64,000 bases of DNA from Myxococcales bacterium (GCA_004193285.1 SECP01000007.1:124001-188000), one strand, 5' to 3'. Shown: positions 1-8,924, counted from the first letter of the stretch. Numbers and translations are program-made. Notes: a model not told the origin generated them from the sequence alone.

Positions 1-1
1 G

Positions 2-214
2 GCCGTGCTCAAACGGGCCGGCGCCGTCCGCTACGTCTTCGCGGCCGGGTTGGCCAACGCTTCCACGACCGCGACCTTCGCGGTGGCCGGGCTCGTCGGC
101 GGAGCGCGCGTCGAGGTCATCGGAGAGGGGCGGGAGGTGACGGCCGGGGACGGCGCATTCGAGGACGAATTCGCAGCTTACGACGTGCACCTGTACCGGC
201 TCACGTTGCCCTAG
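2..214 (+). CDS. C-terminal fragment, possibly of a secreted glycosidase-like protein (partial)
   Basis: Only about the last 70 codons are inside the window; the frame is open to the left edge and ends at a TAG at 212-214, so the start lies outside. The fragment has alternating hydrophobic residues and ends in VEVIGEGREV...YDVHLYRLTLP, which resembles the small beta-sandwich closing some secreted glycoside hydrolases. No catalytic motif is visible, so the family is a guess. It converges on the DUF1552 gene with a 70-bp gap. Confidence 0.55.
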   Translation, partial: AVLKRAGAVRYVFAAGLANASTTATFAVAGLVGGARVEVIGEGREVTAGDGAFEDEFAAYDVHLYRLTLP

Positions 215-284
215 GGCGACCGCGCGGTTGTACCGAGCGCCGCGGAGGCAGCCTTCTGCGAGGCTGGCTGCGAAGCGGCAGCCC

Positions 285-1793
285 CTAGGCGAGAAGCTCC
301 GTGATCGGGCCTTTGCGGTAGGCGAACTGCATGTCGCCGAACTCGGTGTCGGCGGCGCCGAGCGCGTTCAGCAAGGTGATGTAAAGGTCGTTCGTGCTCG
401 CGCTGCTGCCCGCTTCGAGCGACGCGGGGTTCTTGAGTCGCTCTTTGTGTAGCTCGACGAAGCGACCGGTCTTGAGGTAGCCGCCGGCGCCTCCGAGGAG
501 CATGTAGGGGCCATCTGTCGACGAATGAATCCCGCCGGTGCTGAACTCGTTCGAATAAAAGATGAGCGAGTTGTCCAGCAAGGGAGCGCCGTCTTCGAGA
601 AAGTCTGGCGAGTTGAGGCCATCTGCGATGATTTTGACGAGCCCCATGCGCCAGGCGCGGTTCTCTTTCATTTCGAGCTCCCACCGGGGCACGTTCGCCG
701 GGTCACCGAGGTCGCTCACCCAGTGCCCCAGCGAGTGCCCGATGTCGTAGGCGGACTCGAGCTGCAGGCCCGACGGAGCCCAAGGCGTGAGGATGTCCGC
801 GATCTGGAGGTTCGCGACGTTGCAGGCTCCGCAGCGCAGCGCGGCGACGATGAGCTGCGCGTGCAGGGGAGCGAGCTTTTCCTGCTGACCGCCATCTTCC
901 AGGTCCGCGGGCTGCCCCGGTACGACGCATTGAGCGCTCAGCTCGAGCCCGGAGATCTCGCGTTCCAAGGAGGAGAGGTGGTCGAAGTGAGCGTCCAGAA
1001 TGCGCTTGTCGGCCTGACCGAGCTTGCCGGAGAAGCGCTTGTAGCCATCCATGACGCTGTTCAACATGCTCACCTTGAGCTCGCGCCTGAGCACCGCCTC
1101 CGGGTCCGGCTCGCCGCTCGTCACTCCGGCGAACAAGGCGTTCCAGGCCGTGCGCGGGTTGATTTCGCCTTCCGTGCGCTGCTCGCCCTTCTCCCCCCAA
1201 AAGAAGCCGGAGCCGTAATAGTGGCCGGGAACGAACAAGGCGAGGGGATTGCTGGGCCCGCCCTGGGTCTTTTGCAAGCGCTGGGCTGCGACCCAATCGA
1301 TGGAGGCGCCGGTCGCGGTTTCGGCTTCGTCGCCGCCAGGACACTTGTCGCCGCTCGCGGACGCGCCGTCCTCGCACCCGGAGGCGCGCGCGGTGAGTGA
1401 CGTCGTGTTGGAGAGCCCGTGGTCGCCGCCGTAGCGACCCTTGCGGGCGGCCGCGTTGTCGAGCCCCCGGATCACGGTGAGCTTGCTCTCGAGATCCGTG
1501 CCCTCGAAGATCTCGTGGGCAACGCCGAAGGTAGAGCCCGGCTTCGGCAGCCAGTGGTCGATCTGCGGCATCGCGGGGTCGTAGTCCGGGACCTTGGGGT
1601 TGCCGGCACGCAGGCCGCTCTTCTGCATGCACATCGTCTCGCCTCCGTGGTTGAAGACGACGACCAGCCGCCTCGCGCGACCGAGCGTCTGCGCCCACGC
1701 TTTTTCATGGGTGTATTCGAGGAGCGGGAGGCCCAAGGCCAAGCCGCCGACACCTCTGAGGAATGCTCGCCGACCACTGTTACGTAACGTCAT
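285..1793 (-). CDS. DUF1552 family protein, Tat-exported
   Basis: The 502-residue product begins with a twin-arginine signal (GRRAFLRG at residues 7-14, then a hydrophobic stretch ending near AWAQ), so it should be exported folded. The body matches DUF1552, a family common in planctomycetes and myxobacteria and usually encoded next to DUF1592/DUF1588 proteins, as here; its biochemical role is not established. I chose the ATG at 1793 because the twin-arginine motif follows at once and GGAGAG lies upstream. A longer open frame reaches 1976 but would overlap the preceding gene. The start is 11 bp after the DUF1592 stop, so the two genes are very likely one operon read leftward. Confidence 0.88.
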   Translation of the reverse strand: MTLRNSGRRAFLRGVGGLALGLPLLEYTHEKAWAQTLGRARRLVVVFNHGGETMCMQKSGLRAGNPKVPDYDPAMPQIDHWLPKPGSTFGVAHEIFEGTDLESKLTVIRGLDNAAARKGRYGGDHGLSNTTSLTARASGCEDGASASGDKCPGGDEAETATGASIDWVAAQRLQKTQGGPSNPLALFVPGHYYGSGFFWGEKGEQRTEGEINPRTAWNALFAGVTSGEPDPEAVLRRELKVSMLNSVMDGYKRFSGKLGQADKRILDAHFDHLSSLEREISGLELSAQCVVPGQPADLEDGGQQEKLAPLHAQLIVAALRCGACNVANLQIADILTPWAPSGLQLESAYDIGHSLGHWVSDLGDPANVPRWELEMKENRAWRMGLVKIIADGLNSPDFLEDGAPLLDNSLIFYSNEFSTGGIHSSTDGPYMLLGGAGGYLKTGRFVELHKERLKNPASLEAGSSASTNDLYITLLNALGAADTEFGDMQFAYRKGPITELLA

Positions 1794-1804
1794 GGGCTCT
1801 CCGC

Positions 1805-3496
1805 TCACTCCCGGTGGCTCACGTTCGAGAACGCGTCGCTCGTGGCCAGAGCCAAGAGCAGCTCGCGAATGCTGCGTGTTTCGCTCGTTTTTGCTCGAAT
1901 TTCCTGGATGCTGCACGCGTCGAGCGGGGCCGGGCTCCGCTTGAGCGCGACCTGAAACCACCGCTCGGTCGCGCACGTCGCCACCTCGGGGCTCTCCGCC
2001 AGCAGTCGGCTCAGCTCGATCGCGCCGTCCACCGTACCTCGTAGGCTGCTGCCGGACGCGTCCAGATTGGCGGTTGCGTCCACCGCTTCGCCCGTCTGCG
2101 CTTCTTCTTCTTGCCAGCGGCCAATCGCGTCGTAGTGCTCGAACGCGAAGCCGAGCTCATTGATGCGTGAGTGGCAACCGCCGCACGCCGCGTTGCCGGT
2201 GCGCTGAAGCGTGGCTTGTCGTACCGTCTTGATCTCGCCACCGGTGACCTCCACCGGCGTGTTGTCCACGTTGGCGGGCGGTGACGGCAACGTGGCGCAC
2301 AGCACCTCTTTGAGCAGGTACACGCCGCGGCGGATGGGCGACGTGACGTTCTGCGAGGCGTGCACGGCCAGGAACCCGGCGCGCGTCAGCATGCCCGCAC
2401 GCTCGGTCGGCTCGAGGTCCACCCACGCCCACTCGTCGGCGGTGGCTGGCCCTTCCACGCCGTAGAGCTCGGCGAGGGGGCCGTTCACGTAGGCGCGCGT
2501 GCTCGTGAATAGCTCCATGAGCGAGCCGTCCGCCTCGAACATGACGTGATCCATGAACGTCTCCAGCTCGCGGCGCATGCTCTGCCGAAGCGCGCCATCG
2601 AAGCCTGGAAAGAGCTTCGAATCTTTGGGAGTTTCGTCGAGGCCGGGCAGGATAGTCGCCCCTTCCAGCTCCAGCCAATCCGCGAGAAAAGAGCGCAGCA
2701 CCGGCTTGGCGCGCTCGTCTGCGAGCAGGCGTTCACCGTGAGCACGCATGCCTTCGCGCGTGTCCAGCTCGCCGCTCGCCGCTGCCGCGAGCAAGTCCGC
2801 ATCTGGAGGAGCGTCCCACAAGAAGTACGAGAGCCGCTCCGCGCGCGCGTGGCCGTCCAGCACGTTCACGGCTCCTGCGGGAGTTCCCTCCGCGTATTGG
2901 TAGAGGAACTGAGGCGCCTGGAGGACGAGCTCGCCCATGACCTCGAGCCGCTGCACGTTCGTCGCCCGAGCGGGCAGCGCGGCCCAGCTGCTGGCCAGCC
3001 ACTCGCGCTCGTCCTCCTTCAGCGGGCGCCGAAACGCGCGCTCCGCGAAGCTCTCGTAGAGCTCCTTGGCGCACGCGACGTCCGTCGCGGGGTCGCAGCG
3101 CCCGTAGCGGCCGAGCCAAGCCGCATCCGAAGGCACCGCCGCCTCCGCCGCGTTGAACCACTTACGCACCGCGTCCAGCGTCGCGATCGGCTCCTTGTCT
3201 GCGTCGAGCACCGGCGCGAGCGCGTCGTCGTCGAGGAGCGCGCGCAGCGAGTTCGTGTATTCCCGAGGGGTGAGTCGCTGGATGCGCTCTGCCCCGACCT
3301 GCGGCGCCGTGCAGTCGCCGCTCGCGGACCCGGGGCCGCCAGGACCGCTCGAGCTGCCGGCCGTGCCCGGTGAGTCGGGCCCCCCTGGCCCGAGCGGGCC
3401 CGCCTCTGGACCACTCGAACCGATCTTTCCGACGCAGCCGCCCAGCCCAATGGCCAGGAGCACGCCGGCCGTACCCAAGAGACGCCGGTTTTGCAT
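1805..3496 (-). CDS. DUF1592/DUF1588 family lipoprotein with a c-type haem-like motif
   Basis: The 563-residue product starts with a lipoprotein signal (LAIGLGGC) and a Gly/Pro/Ser-rich linker. It then shows the DUF1587-1592-1588-1585 arrangement: IQRLTPREYTNSLRALL near residue 70, FAERAFRRPL, RAERLSYFLWDAPPD, LAVHASQNVTSPIRRGVYLL, and CGGCH at about 438-442. CxxCH is a haem c attachment motif, and related planctomycete proteins are described as cytochrome-like, though haem binding is not proven for this family. It is probably anchored in the envelope beside the Tat-exported DUF1552 partner encoded 11 bp downstream. The open frame continues upstream to 4207, but that part lies over another gene and lacks a signal; the ATG at 3496 is convincing. 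Confidence 0.87.
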   Translation of the reverse strand: MQNRRLLGTAGVLLAIGLGGCVGKIGSSGPEAGPLGPGGPDSPGTAGSSSGPGGPGSASGDCTAPQVGAERIQRLTPREYTNSLRALLDDDALAPVLDADKEPIATLDAVRKWFNAAEAAVPSDAAWLGRYGRCDPATDVACAKELYESFAERAFRRPLKEDEREWLASSWAALPARATNVQRLEVMGELVLQAPQFLYQYAEGTPAGAVNVLDGHARAERLSYFLWDAPPDADLLAAAASGELDTREGMRAHGERLLADERAKPVLRSFLADWLELEGATILPGLDETPKDSKLFPGFDGALRQSMRRELETFMDHVMFEADGSLMELFTSTRAYVNGPLAELYGVEGPATADEWAWVDLEPTERAGMLTRAGFLAVHASQNVTSPIRRGVYLLKEVLCATLPSPPANVDNTPVEVTGGEIKTVRQATLQRTGNAACGGCHSRINELGFAFEHYDAIGRWQEEEAQTGEAVDATANLDASGSSLRGTVDGAIELSRLLAESPEVATCATERWFQVALKRSPAPLDACSIQEIRAKTSETRSIRELLLALATSDAFSNVSHRE

Positions 3497-3597
3497 GGTC
3501 GCCCCTCTGGTGGTGCCCACGCCCGGAAGCGGATCACGCTGGGCGCCACATTCGTGCGCGACTGTGGGGCGAGGTAGTCGGAGGCAGCCGCCGCGGC

Positions 3598-4350
3598 CTA
3601 AGCGTCGAGCTCCGCCTCGAGCGCCGGCAACATCACGACGTGCGCCACGATGCCCTGCACCTCGCGGTTCAAATCGGAGCCGCTCAGCCCTAATTGTTGC
3701 TGGCCGACCAAGTGCGAGAGCGCCTGCTCGACGATGGTGAGCTTCTGCTCCACTTGGCGCTGCAGCTCCGCCCAGCGGACCTGCTGCTCGATCCTTTTTT
3801 GCGCGGCCTTGATGCCCTGATGCAAGGTGAAGCGAACTCCCAAGTCCTTCTCGGCCGCGTAGGCGCGCGAGAGGTCCGCCACTTCTTGCTCCGGGGGCGA
3901 GAGCTTCACTTCCTCCAGCCGCTGCGTGACCCGCTCGTGCAGCTGACAGAGCCGCAAGAAGACCGGGCGGAGCTCCTCGAGATCCAGCAACATCTCCCGG
4001 TCCTCGGGGCTGGTGGCAGCGGTGTCGGCACGCAGCGTGATCCAGGAAATGCTCTGAGTGACGCCCAACAGGCGGGAGGAATGCTGGGGCGACAGTGAGC
4101 GCATGCCGGCCATGACCTCGTCCTCGAGCAGGGCTCGACGCTCGCCGTCCAAGGTCGCGTCCACTCGCTTTTTGAAGACCGGTAGCCGCGGGCCGACCCC
4201 GAGCCACAGGAGCTCCGCGGCGCAGCCCAGCGCAAGCGGGACGGGCGAGGCGGAGGCGAGCGAGAACAGCGCGGAGCCGCCGAGCAGGATGAGGTTGTAT
4301 TGCGAGTAGAAGGCGGTTGCCAGGTAGCGATCTGCGGTGTCTGTCGTCAT
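3598..4350 (-). CDS. Membrane-anchored coiled-coil protein, function unknown
   Basis: The 250-residue product has two hydrophobic segments at about residues 17-52 and then a long charged helical region (LEELRPVFLRLCQLHERVTQRLEEVKL, later EQQVRWAELQRQVEQKL) that should form a coiled coil. I do not recognise a named family. The ATG at 4350 is only 4 bp beyond the stop of the substrate-binding/OmpA fusion gene, so the two are almost certainly translated from one leftward mRNA. By position it may tether or signal from that periplasmic protein, but this is inference only. Confidence 0.72.
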   Translation of the reverse strand: MTTDTADRYLATAFYSQYNLILLGGSALFSLASASPVPLALGCAAELLWLGVGPRLPVFKKRVDATLDGERRALLEDEVMAGMRSLSPQHSSRLLGVTQSISWITLRADTAATSPEDREMLLDLEELRPVFLRLCQLHERVTQRLEEVKLSPPEQEVADLSRAYAAEKDLGVRFTLHQGIKAAQKRIEQQVRWAELQRQVEQKLTIVEQALSHLVGQQQLGLSGSDLNREVQGIVAHVVMLPALEAELDA

Positions 4351-4354
4351 GAGC

Positions 4355-5983
4355 TCAAGCCTTGCTGCGGCGGATGAAGAGCACGTCCGTCCGGCGGTTC
4401 AGGGCGCGACCGTCGGCGGTTTTATTGGTGGCGATGGGCGCGGAGGAGCCGTTGCCGCGGGCAACGAGCCGCGCCGCCGGGATCCCGCGGCTCACCAGGT
4501 AAGAAACGATGGCGGCCGCGCGCTGCTCGCTCAGGGCCTGATTCATTCCGTAGTCACCGATGCTGTCGGTGTTGCCCTCCACGCGCGCGTACATGCCGCC
4601 CGCGATCATGAGCTGGGGCAAGATTTGCTGGTTGAGGAGCGCGATGGCCTCCGCGCTGAGCACGCTGGACCCGGTGTCGAACGTGATCGATACGGGCTTG
4701 GTGAACAGGGCGGCGCCGGTGCGCGCCTCGTCTTGTTGAAAGCTCTCCTCGGCCTTGGCGACCGGTTTGCCGGCGGCCTCCCAGATCGCGCGCACCGCGC
4801 GCTCGTCGCGGAGCGCGGCGGGGGCGAAGCGGTCCTTGATCTCCGCCTCCGGGTAGTTGATCCAGATCCCATCCGCCTGGTTGTAGACGCGGTCGAAGCC
4901 GGGGGCGTTGCCGTCGACCCCGAACAGCTTGACGTTGTCGGCCAGCGTCGTCCATTTCACCCAGCTGAGCCCGGCGAGGGTCTTGTCGTAGCCGAGCTCG
5001 TCTCGAAAGCGGTTGGCGACCGTAGAAATGAGCTTCGCGGCCGCCGGCTTGTCGGCGTTGCCGAGCGCGATGCCAGCGAACCAGGCCCGCGCGACCTTCT
5101 GGGCCATGTCCTGGTGGGCGTCCAGGTAGTCCTTTCGTGCGAGCAGCACGTCCGCCACCAGCTCGGTCGCGTCCTCCGTCGAGAACAAGCGGTGCGCGCC
5201 GGGGCGGCTGTCGAGCGCGAGCGTGACGTCTGGCTCCCAGAGGCACGCCACGTCGACCTCCTTCTTCTCGAACTGGGTGCGCGCGTACGTCGGGTCGTCC
5301 AGCGAGAACTTGGTAGACTTGCGGATCTCCGCGGCTTGCTCCCGGCTGAGCCGCGAGTTCGTGATCATGAACTCGAAGAGGGTGTGGTCCGGAGAGAACA
5401 TCATCACCGCGGAGCGCTTGCCCTGCAGATCCTCGACCTTTTGAACCTCCTTGGTGGCGACGCAGGCGTCCCCCCCTCGAGACCAGTCCAGCTGCAGGAA
5501 GACGCGCGCCTCCACGTTCTTCTCGCGGTAGTTGGCCATGGCGATCGGCAGCTCGTCGATCGTCTGCCAAACGAAATCTACCTCCCCGCTCTGAAGCGCC
5601 TTGTTCTTGGAAGGGGCGTCCTCGATGAACACGACCTCGAGGTCCAGTCCGTCTTTTTCCGCGAGCGAGCCGGGCTGCGTGCTCAGGCCGCCCGCCGCGA
5701 GCACGAAGCCCATGTGCCCGGGCCACTGCGAGAGCCCGACGCGCACCGCGCGGCGACGCGGCGCGGCGGTCGAGGTCGAGGCCGAGGCCTTGGGCACGGC
5801 CGCCGGAATCACGGGCGGAACGAGCGCGGCGGGCTGAGCCGCGGCGAGCGCTACTCCGCTCGGCAGCGCGCTCGCCCCGACGCTGGCGCTCAACTTGCCG
5901 CCGTAGGTTCGATACGCAGTGATGCCGGAGCCGACCAAGATGCCTGCGATGAGCAGCTTGGAGAGGGCGGTCAGTTTTTGCAT
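4355..5983 (-). CDS. Periplasmic substrate-binding domain fused to a C-terminal OmpA domain
   Basis: The product is about 542 residues. An N-terminal hydrophobic anchor ([15 protein letters not shown]) is followed by an Ala/Pro/Ser linker. Next is a type-2 solute-binding fold of the NMT1/THI5/TauA type ([47 protein letters not shown]). The last ~115 residues are an OmpA/MotB peptidoglycan-binding domain ([48 protein letters not shown]). This suggests a ligand-binding module tied to the cell wall rather than a diffusible transporter component, and no ABC permease or ATPase is adjacent. I chose the ATG at 5983 because the membrane segment follows; a GTG at 6052 and an ATG at 6019 are in frame, and none has a clear ribosome-binding site. 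Confidence 0.85.
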   Translation of the reverse strand: MQKLTALSKLLIAGILVGSGITAYRTYGGKLSASVGASALPSGVALAAAQPAALVPPVIPAAVPKASASTSTAAPRRRAVRVGLSQWPGHMGFVLAAGGLSTQPGSLAEKDGLDLEVVFIEDAPSKNKALQSGEVDFVWQTIDELPIAMANYREKNVEARVFLQLDWSRGGDACVATKEVQKVEDLQGKRSAVMMFSPDHTLFEFMITNSRLSREQAAEIRKSTKFSLDDPTYARTQFEKKEVDVACLWEPDVTLALDSRPGAHRLFSTEDATELVADVLLARKDYLDAHQDMAQKVARAWFAGIALGNADKPAAAKLISTVANRFRDELGYDKTLAGLSWVKWTTLADNVKLFGVDGNAPGFDRVYNQADGIWINYPEAEIKDRFAPAALRDERAVRAIWEAAGKPVAKAEESFQQDEARTGAALFTKPVSITFDTGSSVLSAEAIALLNQQILPQLMIAGGMYARVEGNTDSIGDYGMNQALSEQRAAAIVSYLVSRGIPAARLVARGNGSSAPIATNKTADGRALNRRTDVLFIRRSKA

Positions 5984-6133
5984 GGGAGGCGTAGGAGAAT
6001 CTTCAGCGCCGGACCGCATTCGGGCAAGCCTTTGAACGTCGAGGATCGGCACGAAGTGTGAGCGCGCCGCACATTCGTTCGTGCGGTCATGGCGTGGCTT
6101 GTCACCCAGAAACAGTCACGACATTCTGTAGCA

Positions 6134-6562
6134 ATGTTTCGGTCGAAAACGCTGCTGCCAGCGCTGCGTCGCACCTTGCTCACCCTGACGGGTTGCTTGC
6201 TCGCGTGCGCCGGCGGCAAGGAGACGTCACCCGAGGAGCACGACTTTTCCGACGCACGCGGCCGCGCTTGCCGTGCGACTCTGGAGAAGACGAGCCCCGG
6301 CTCGCCGTCGGTCAGCGAGTCCGTTAGCTGCGAAGGCGACACGCGCGTGTGCTCCAGTGAGTCTGCTCCATGCTTCGAGCTGAGCGTGACGACGGACACC
6401 TACGCGGTCATGAATTGCCCCGCGTGCTGCCGTGGCAGCGCCTCGAGCTTTCTGTTGGACGAATGCAGCGCGGTGCTCTGCGAGACGGACGAAGACTGCG
6501 TGTACCAGCGCGCCGTGTGTGAAGACGGCGCGTGCACTTGCCCCGAAGGCGTGTGCGAGTGA
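6134..6562 (+). CDS. Small cysteine-rich lipoprotein
   Basis: The 142-residue product starts at ATG 6134 with a basic N-terminus and a lipobox (LLTLTGCLLAC). The rest contains about fifteen cysteines (EDCVYQRAVCEDGACTCPEGVC at the end), a pattern common in small myxobacterial surface lipoproteins and probably held by disulfides. An upstream in-frame ATG at 6089 would bury the signal peptide and is less likely. The stop is 4 bp before the DUF1028 gene, so the two are probably co-transcribed. No enzymatic motif is visible. Confidence 0.7.
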   Translation: MFRSKTLLPALRRTLLTLTGCLLACAGGKETSPEEHDFSDARGRACRATLEKTSPGSPSVSESVSCEGDTRVCSSESAPCFELSVTTDTYAVMNCPACCRGSASSFLLDECSAVLCETDEDCVYQRAVCEDGACTCPEGVCE

Positions 6563-6566
6563 TCCG

Positions 6567-7412
6567 ATGACCTACTCTATCGTCGGAGCGGACACGCGCG
6601 CGGGTGAGGTCGGCGGCGCCGGCACGTCGTGCCTGGGGGGTCAGGACGTGTACGTGATTTACGACGCGGTGCCTGGCCGCGGCGTGGTTCACGCGCAAGC
6701 ATCCTACAGCTTGGCCGGGCGGCGTCGCGCCGCGGAGCTGCTGGCCGAAGGCGCAGCCCCGGTGGACATCTTGCAGAGCATCACCCTGCCGAGCTTCGAC
6801 CGCAGCGCGGAAGTCCGCCAGTACGGCGTCGTAGACGTATCGGGCCGGCGCGCGGCCTTCACCGGGTCCGGCACCATGCCCTACGCCGCCGACCACCAAG
6901 GGCAGGCGGACGTGTTTGCGTACTCCGTTCAGGGCAACATCCTCACCTCCGGCTTGGTGCTCTCGCAGGCCGCCCAGGCTTTCGAGGCGGGCGGCTGCGA
7001 TCTGGCCGAGCGCCTCATGAGCGCTTTAGAAGCAGGAGCGCTCGGCGGCGAAGGCGACAGCCGTTGTACGCAAGGCGGCATCCCTTCCGACTCCGCGTTC
7101 TTGCAAGTGGAGAGCCCGGAGCTTGCCCGGGGTCAGTACCTCGCGCTCCGCGTCATGAGCTCGGGCAAAGAAGACCCTCTGCCGCTTCTCCGGCAGCAGC
7201 TGGACGCTTGGCGGCTCGAGCACCCTTGCCCCCAGGCCCCGGCTCCGATGCCGACTCCGACGATGACGACGCCTGCGGGCGCGGACGGAGGCTGCGGCTG
7301 CGCGCTCCGTGGGGGCGGCGACGCGGGGAGCTGGCTACTCGGCGGTCTCTTGATCGTCGCGTGGCTGCGACAGCGGGCGACCCGTCAGCTGCGACCAATC
7401 CAGCCGGCGTGA
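6567..7412 (+). CDS. DUF1028 Ntn-hydrolase-like protein with MYXO-CTERM-like tail
   Basis: The 281-residue product opens with MTYSIVGADTRAGEVGGAG, the hallmark of DUF1028, a family with an Ntn-hydrolase fold in which the residue after cleavage (here Thr2) would be the nucleophile. The last ~40 residues are a low-complexity Pro/Thr linker, then GGCGCALRGGG, a hydrophobic helix (SWLLGGLLIVAWL) and Arg-rich residues, matching the MYXO-CTERM sorting-signal layout. Proteins with this tail normally carry an N-terminal signal peptide, and none is visible from the ATG at 6567. That ATG lies 4 bp after the lipoprotein stop. The 3' end overlaps the convergent gene on the other strand by 78 bp. Confidence 0.82.
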   Translation: MTYSIVGADTRAGEVGGAGTSCLGGQDVYVIYDAVPGRGVVHAQASYSLAGRRRAAELLAEGAAPVDILQSITLPSFDRSAEVRQYGVVDVSGRRAAFTGSGTMPYAADHQGQADVFAYSVQGNILTSGLVLSQAAQAFEAGGCDLAERLMSALEAGALGGEGDSRCTQGGIPSDSAFLQVESPELARGQYLALRVMSSGKEDPLPLLRQQLDAWRLEHPCPQAPAPMPTPTMTTPAGADGGCGCALRGGGDAGSWLLGGLLIVAWLRQRATRQLRPIQPA

Positions 7413-7724
7413 CATGAGACGGGCGCGGCGGTTCCATGCCGCGACCAAGCTGAGCTCGCCGCAAACGAAGTACATGGCCGTGAGCAGCCCCGGCATCACG
7501 AAGAACGGCGGCCGGTAGCCGACGCCGGTGCGCGTCAGCAGCGCGATGACCACGTTGCCGAGCGTGCCGTAAAACGCGCCCAGCAGTCCGCAGATGACCA
7601 GGACCCGCGCTGGGCTCATCGGCTGACGGCGGTCAGGACGGAGAAACAGCAGCGGGCCCCACATGTCGTCACGATCGTTGATCTGATTCAGCCGGTCGTC
7701 TGCGCGAAAGCTGCGATGTTGCAT
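7335..7724 (-). CDS. Small integral membrane protein, unknown
   Basis: The 129-residue product has two likely membrane helices (VLVICGLLGAFYGTLGNVVI and FFVMPGLLTAMYFVCGELSL) between charged ends (LRPDRRQP before, WNRRARLMSRR after). I do not recognise a family. Its last 26 codons lie antisense to the end of the DUF1028 gene, so the reading frame is less secure than its neighbours; the clean hydrophobic profile outside the overlap argues that it is real. The start is the ATG at 7724. Confidence 0.6.
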   Translation of the reverse strand: MQHRSFRADDRLNQINDRDDMWGPLLFLRPDRRQPMSPARVLVICGLLGAFYGTLGNVVIALLTRTGVGYRPPFFVMPGLLTAMYFVCGELSLVAAWNRRARLMSRRLDWSQLTGRPLSQPRDDQETAE

Positions 7725-7883
7725 GGGCCGCGTGTGGATTAGACGGCAGAGTCGCGCGCTCCGTTAAGAGCATGGTCATGCGGTAGCACCGGTGGCGAAG
7801 AAGAGTGCGCTCATGTGGGCCAGAATGCGCGCCCGGCCGCCCTACCGCTTGAACCAGCTCGCAGCTTCGGGCATCTCAAGGGG

Positions 7884-8675
7884 ATGGTTCGAGGCACCGC
7901 CGCGGGTTATTGGGCGACGAGCGCGGTGGTCGCCGCCCTCGCGGTGGGGTGCGGGGCGGGCGAGACCGTGACCGACACGCCGATAGGCACCTACCCGCCG
8001 ATGTGTCCCGCGCTCGTGTTGGATACGACGACGCCCCTCGCCGCGCCGCCGGATGGCGCGGCATCCTGCGCGGCGGGCGAGTGCAACTACCAGACTCAAG
8101 ACGGTTGCTCCTCGGCGCAAGCCTGCCGTCCGCAGTTCAGTGCCGACGCGCCCGACGTGCACCCCGGCTGTGAGCCTGCCGGTGCCGCGACCGCCGGAGA
8201 GCCCTGCGCCGCCCAGGGAGACTGCGCCCGCGGCCATTTCTGCGCGGAGGGCGTGTGCCGCAAGCTTTGCTGCGGCGGAGACTGGACGGGGTGCGACGCG
8301 AGCGAGAGGTGCTTTCGAGCGCTGCAGGTCAAGGCCGGCGGGCAGGTCATCGACTCGGGAGCGCAGCTGTGCTTCCCGGTGGGCACCTGTGATCCCCTGG
8401 ACCCGAAGAGCTGCGCGAACGAGCCGGGGCGCGAGTGCAAGATCGTGGACCCCACCGGCGCAGTCGCTTGCGCTCCCCAATCTTCCGCCAAGCTGGGCGA
8501 CCCCTGCGCCCCGCCGGACGTGTGCAGCCAGGGGCTGACCTGCGTCGGCAGCCGCTGCGTCAAGCTCTGCGCCTACGAGGCATGCAAGGAGCCCTCCTGC
8601 AGTCGTGGCGAGGGCAGCTGCGTGAGCTTCGGTCGGGACCCGTTCGGAGTCGGCGAGTGCACCTTCGATCGCTAA
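7884..8675 (+). CDS. Cysteine-rich secreted lipoprotein
   Basis: The 263-residue product starts at ATG 7884, which has AAGGGG just upstream, and carries a signal ending VVAALAVGCGAG, consistent with lipidation at that Cys. About thirty cysteines follow in repeated short units such as GEPCAAQGDCARGHFCAEGVC and DPCAPPDVCSQGLTCVGSRCVKLC, recalling the disulfide-rich modules found in many myxobacterial surface proteins. An in-frame ATG at 7815 would put 23 residues before the signal and is unlikely. Function unknown; it is monocistronic as far as can be seen. Confidence 0.75.
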   Translation: MVRGTAAGYWATSAVVAALAVGCGAGETVTDTPIGTYPPMCPALVLDTTTPLAAPPDGAASCAAGECNYQTQDGCSSAQACRPQFSADAPDVHPGCEPAGAATAGEPCAAQGDCARGHFCAEGVCRKLCCGGDWTGCDASERCFRALQVKAGGQVIDSGAQLCFPVGTCDPLDPKSCANEPGRECKIVDPTGAVACAPQSSAKLGDPCAPPDVCSQGLTCVGSRCVKLCAYEACKEPSCSRGEGSCVSFGRDPFGVGECTFDR

Positions 8676-8778
8676 GCTCGTGCCGGCCCGTCGCCCAGCA
8701 ACGACGGTCCTCCGCCTGCCTGAAAACCACGGCCATTCCCCGCAGTTACGAGGATGTGACGCTTCTCGCAAAACGCCG

Positions 8779-8807
8779 TTGACCGCCTGCATTTTTCGTG
8801 GGAGATA
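8779..8807 (+). promoter_or_regulatory. Candidate promoter for tRNA-Lys
   Basis: TTGACC at 8779-8784 is followed 17 bp later by GAGATA at 8802-8807, a fair -35 but a weak -10 match. Transcription would begin around 8814, giving a short leader before the tRNA at 8852. The call is based on spacing and position only. Confidence 0.35.
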
Positions 8808-8851
8808 CGCCGTCCCTTCGGCACCCCGGAGGGACCGGATCACCCGGATTC

Positions 8852-8924
8852 GGGCCATTAGCTCAATTGGTAGAGCAGCGGACTCTTAATCCGTTGGCTC
8901 GCAGTTCAAGTCTGCGATGGCCCA
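8852..8924 (+). tRNA. tRNA-Lys (anticodon CTT)
   Basis: A full cloverleaf can be drawn. The acceptor GGGCCAT (8852-8858) pairs with ATGGCCC (8917-8923). The D stem is GCTC/GAGC around AATTGGTA. The anticodon stem GCGGA/TCCGT (one wobble or mismatch at its end) holds the loop CTCTTAA with anticodon CTT at 8885-8887. The T stem is CGCAG/CTGCG around TTCAAGT. The discriminator base is A8924. The 3' CCA is not encoded (the DNA reads CAA), so it would be added after transcription. Confidence 0.97.

Noticed and set aside
3497..4207. N-terminal extension of the DUF1592 frame
   Set aside because: The frame stays open but overlaps the membrane coiled-coil gene and would hide a good lipoprotein signal at ATG 3496.
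4337..6061. Rightward 574-codon open frame over the substrate-binding/OmpA gene
   Set aside because: It is the mirror of a gene with two recognisable domains; the translation is Arg/Gly/Val-rich and unlike any protein.
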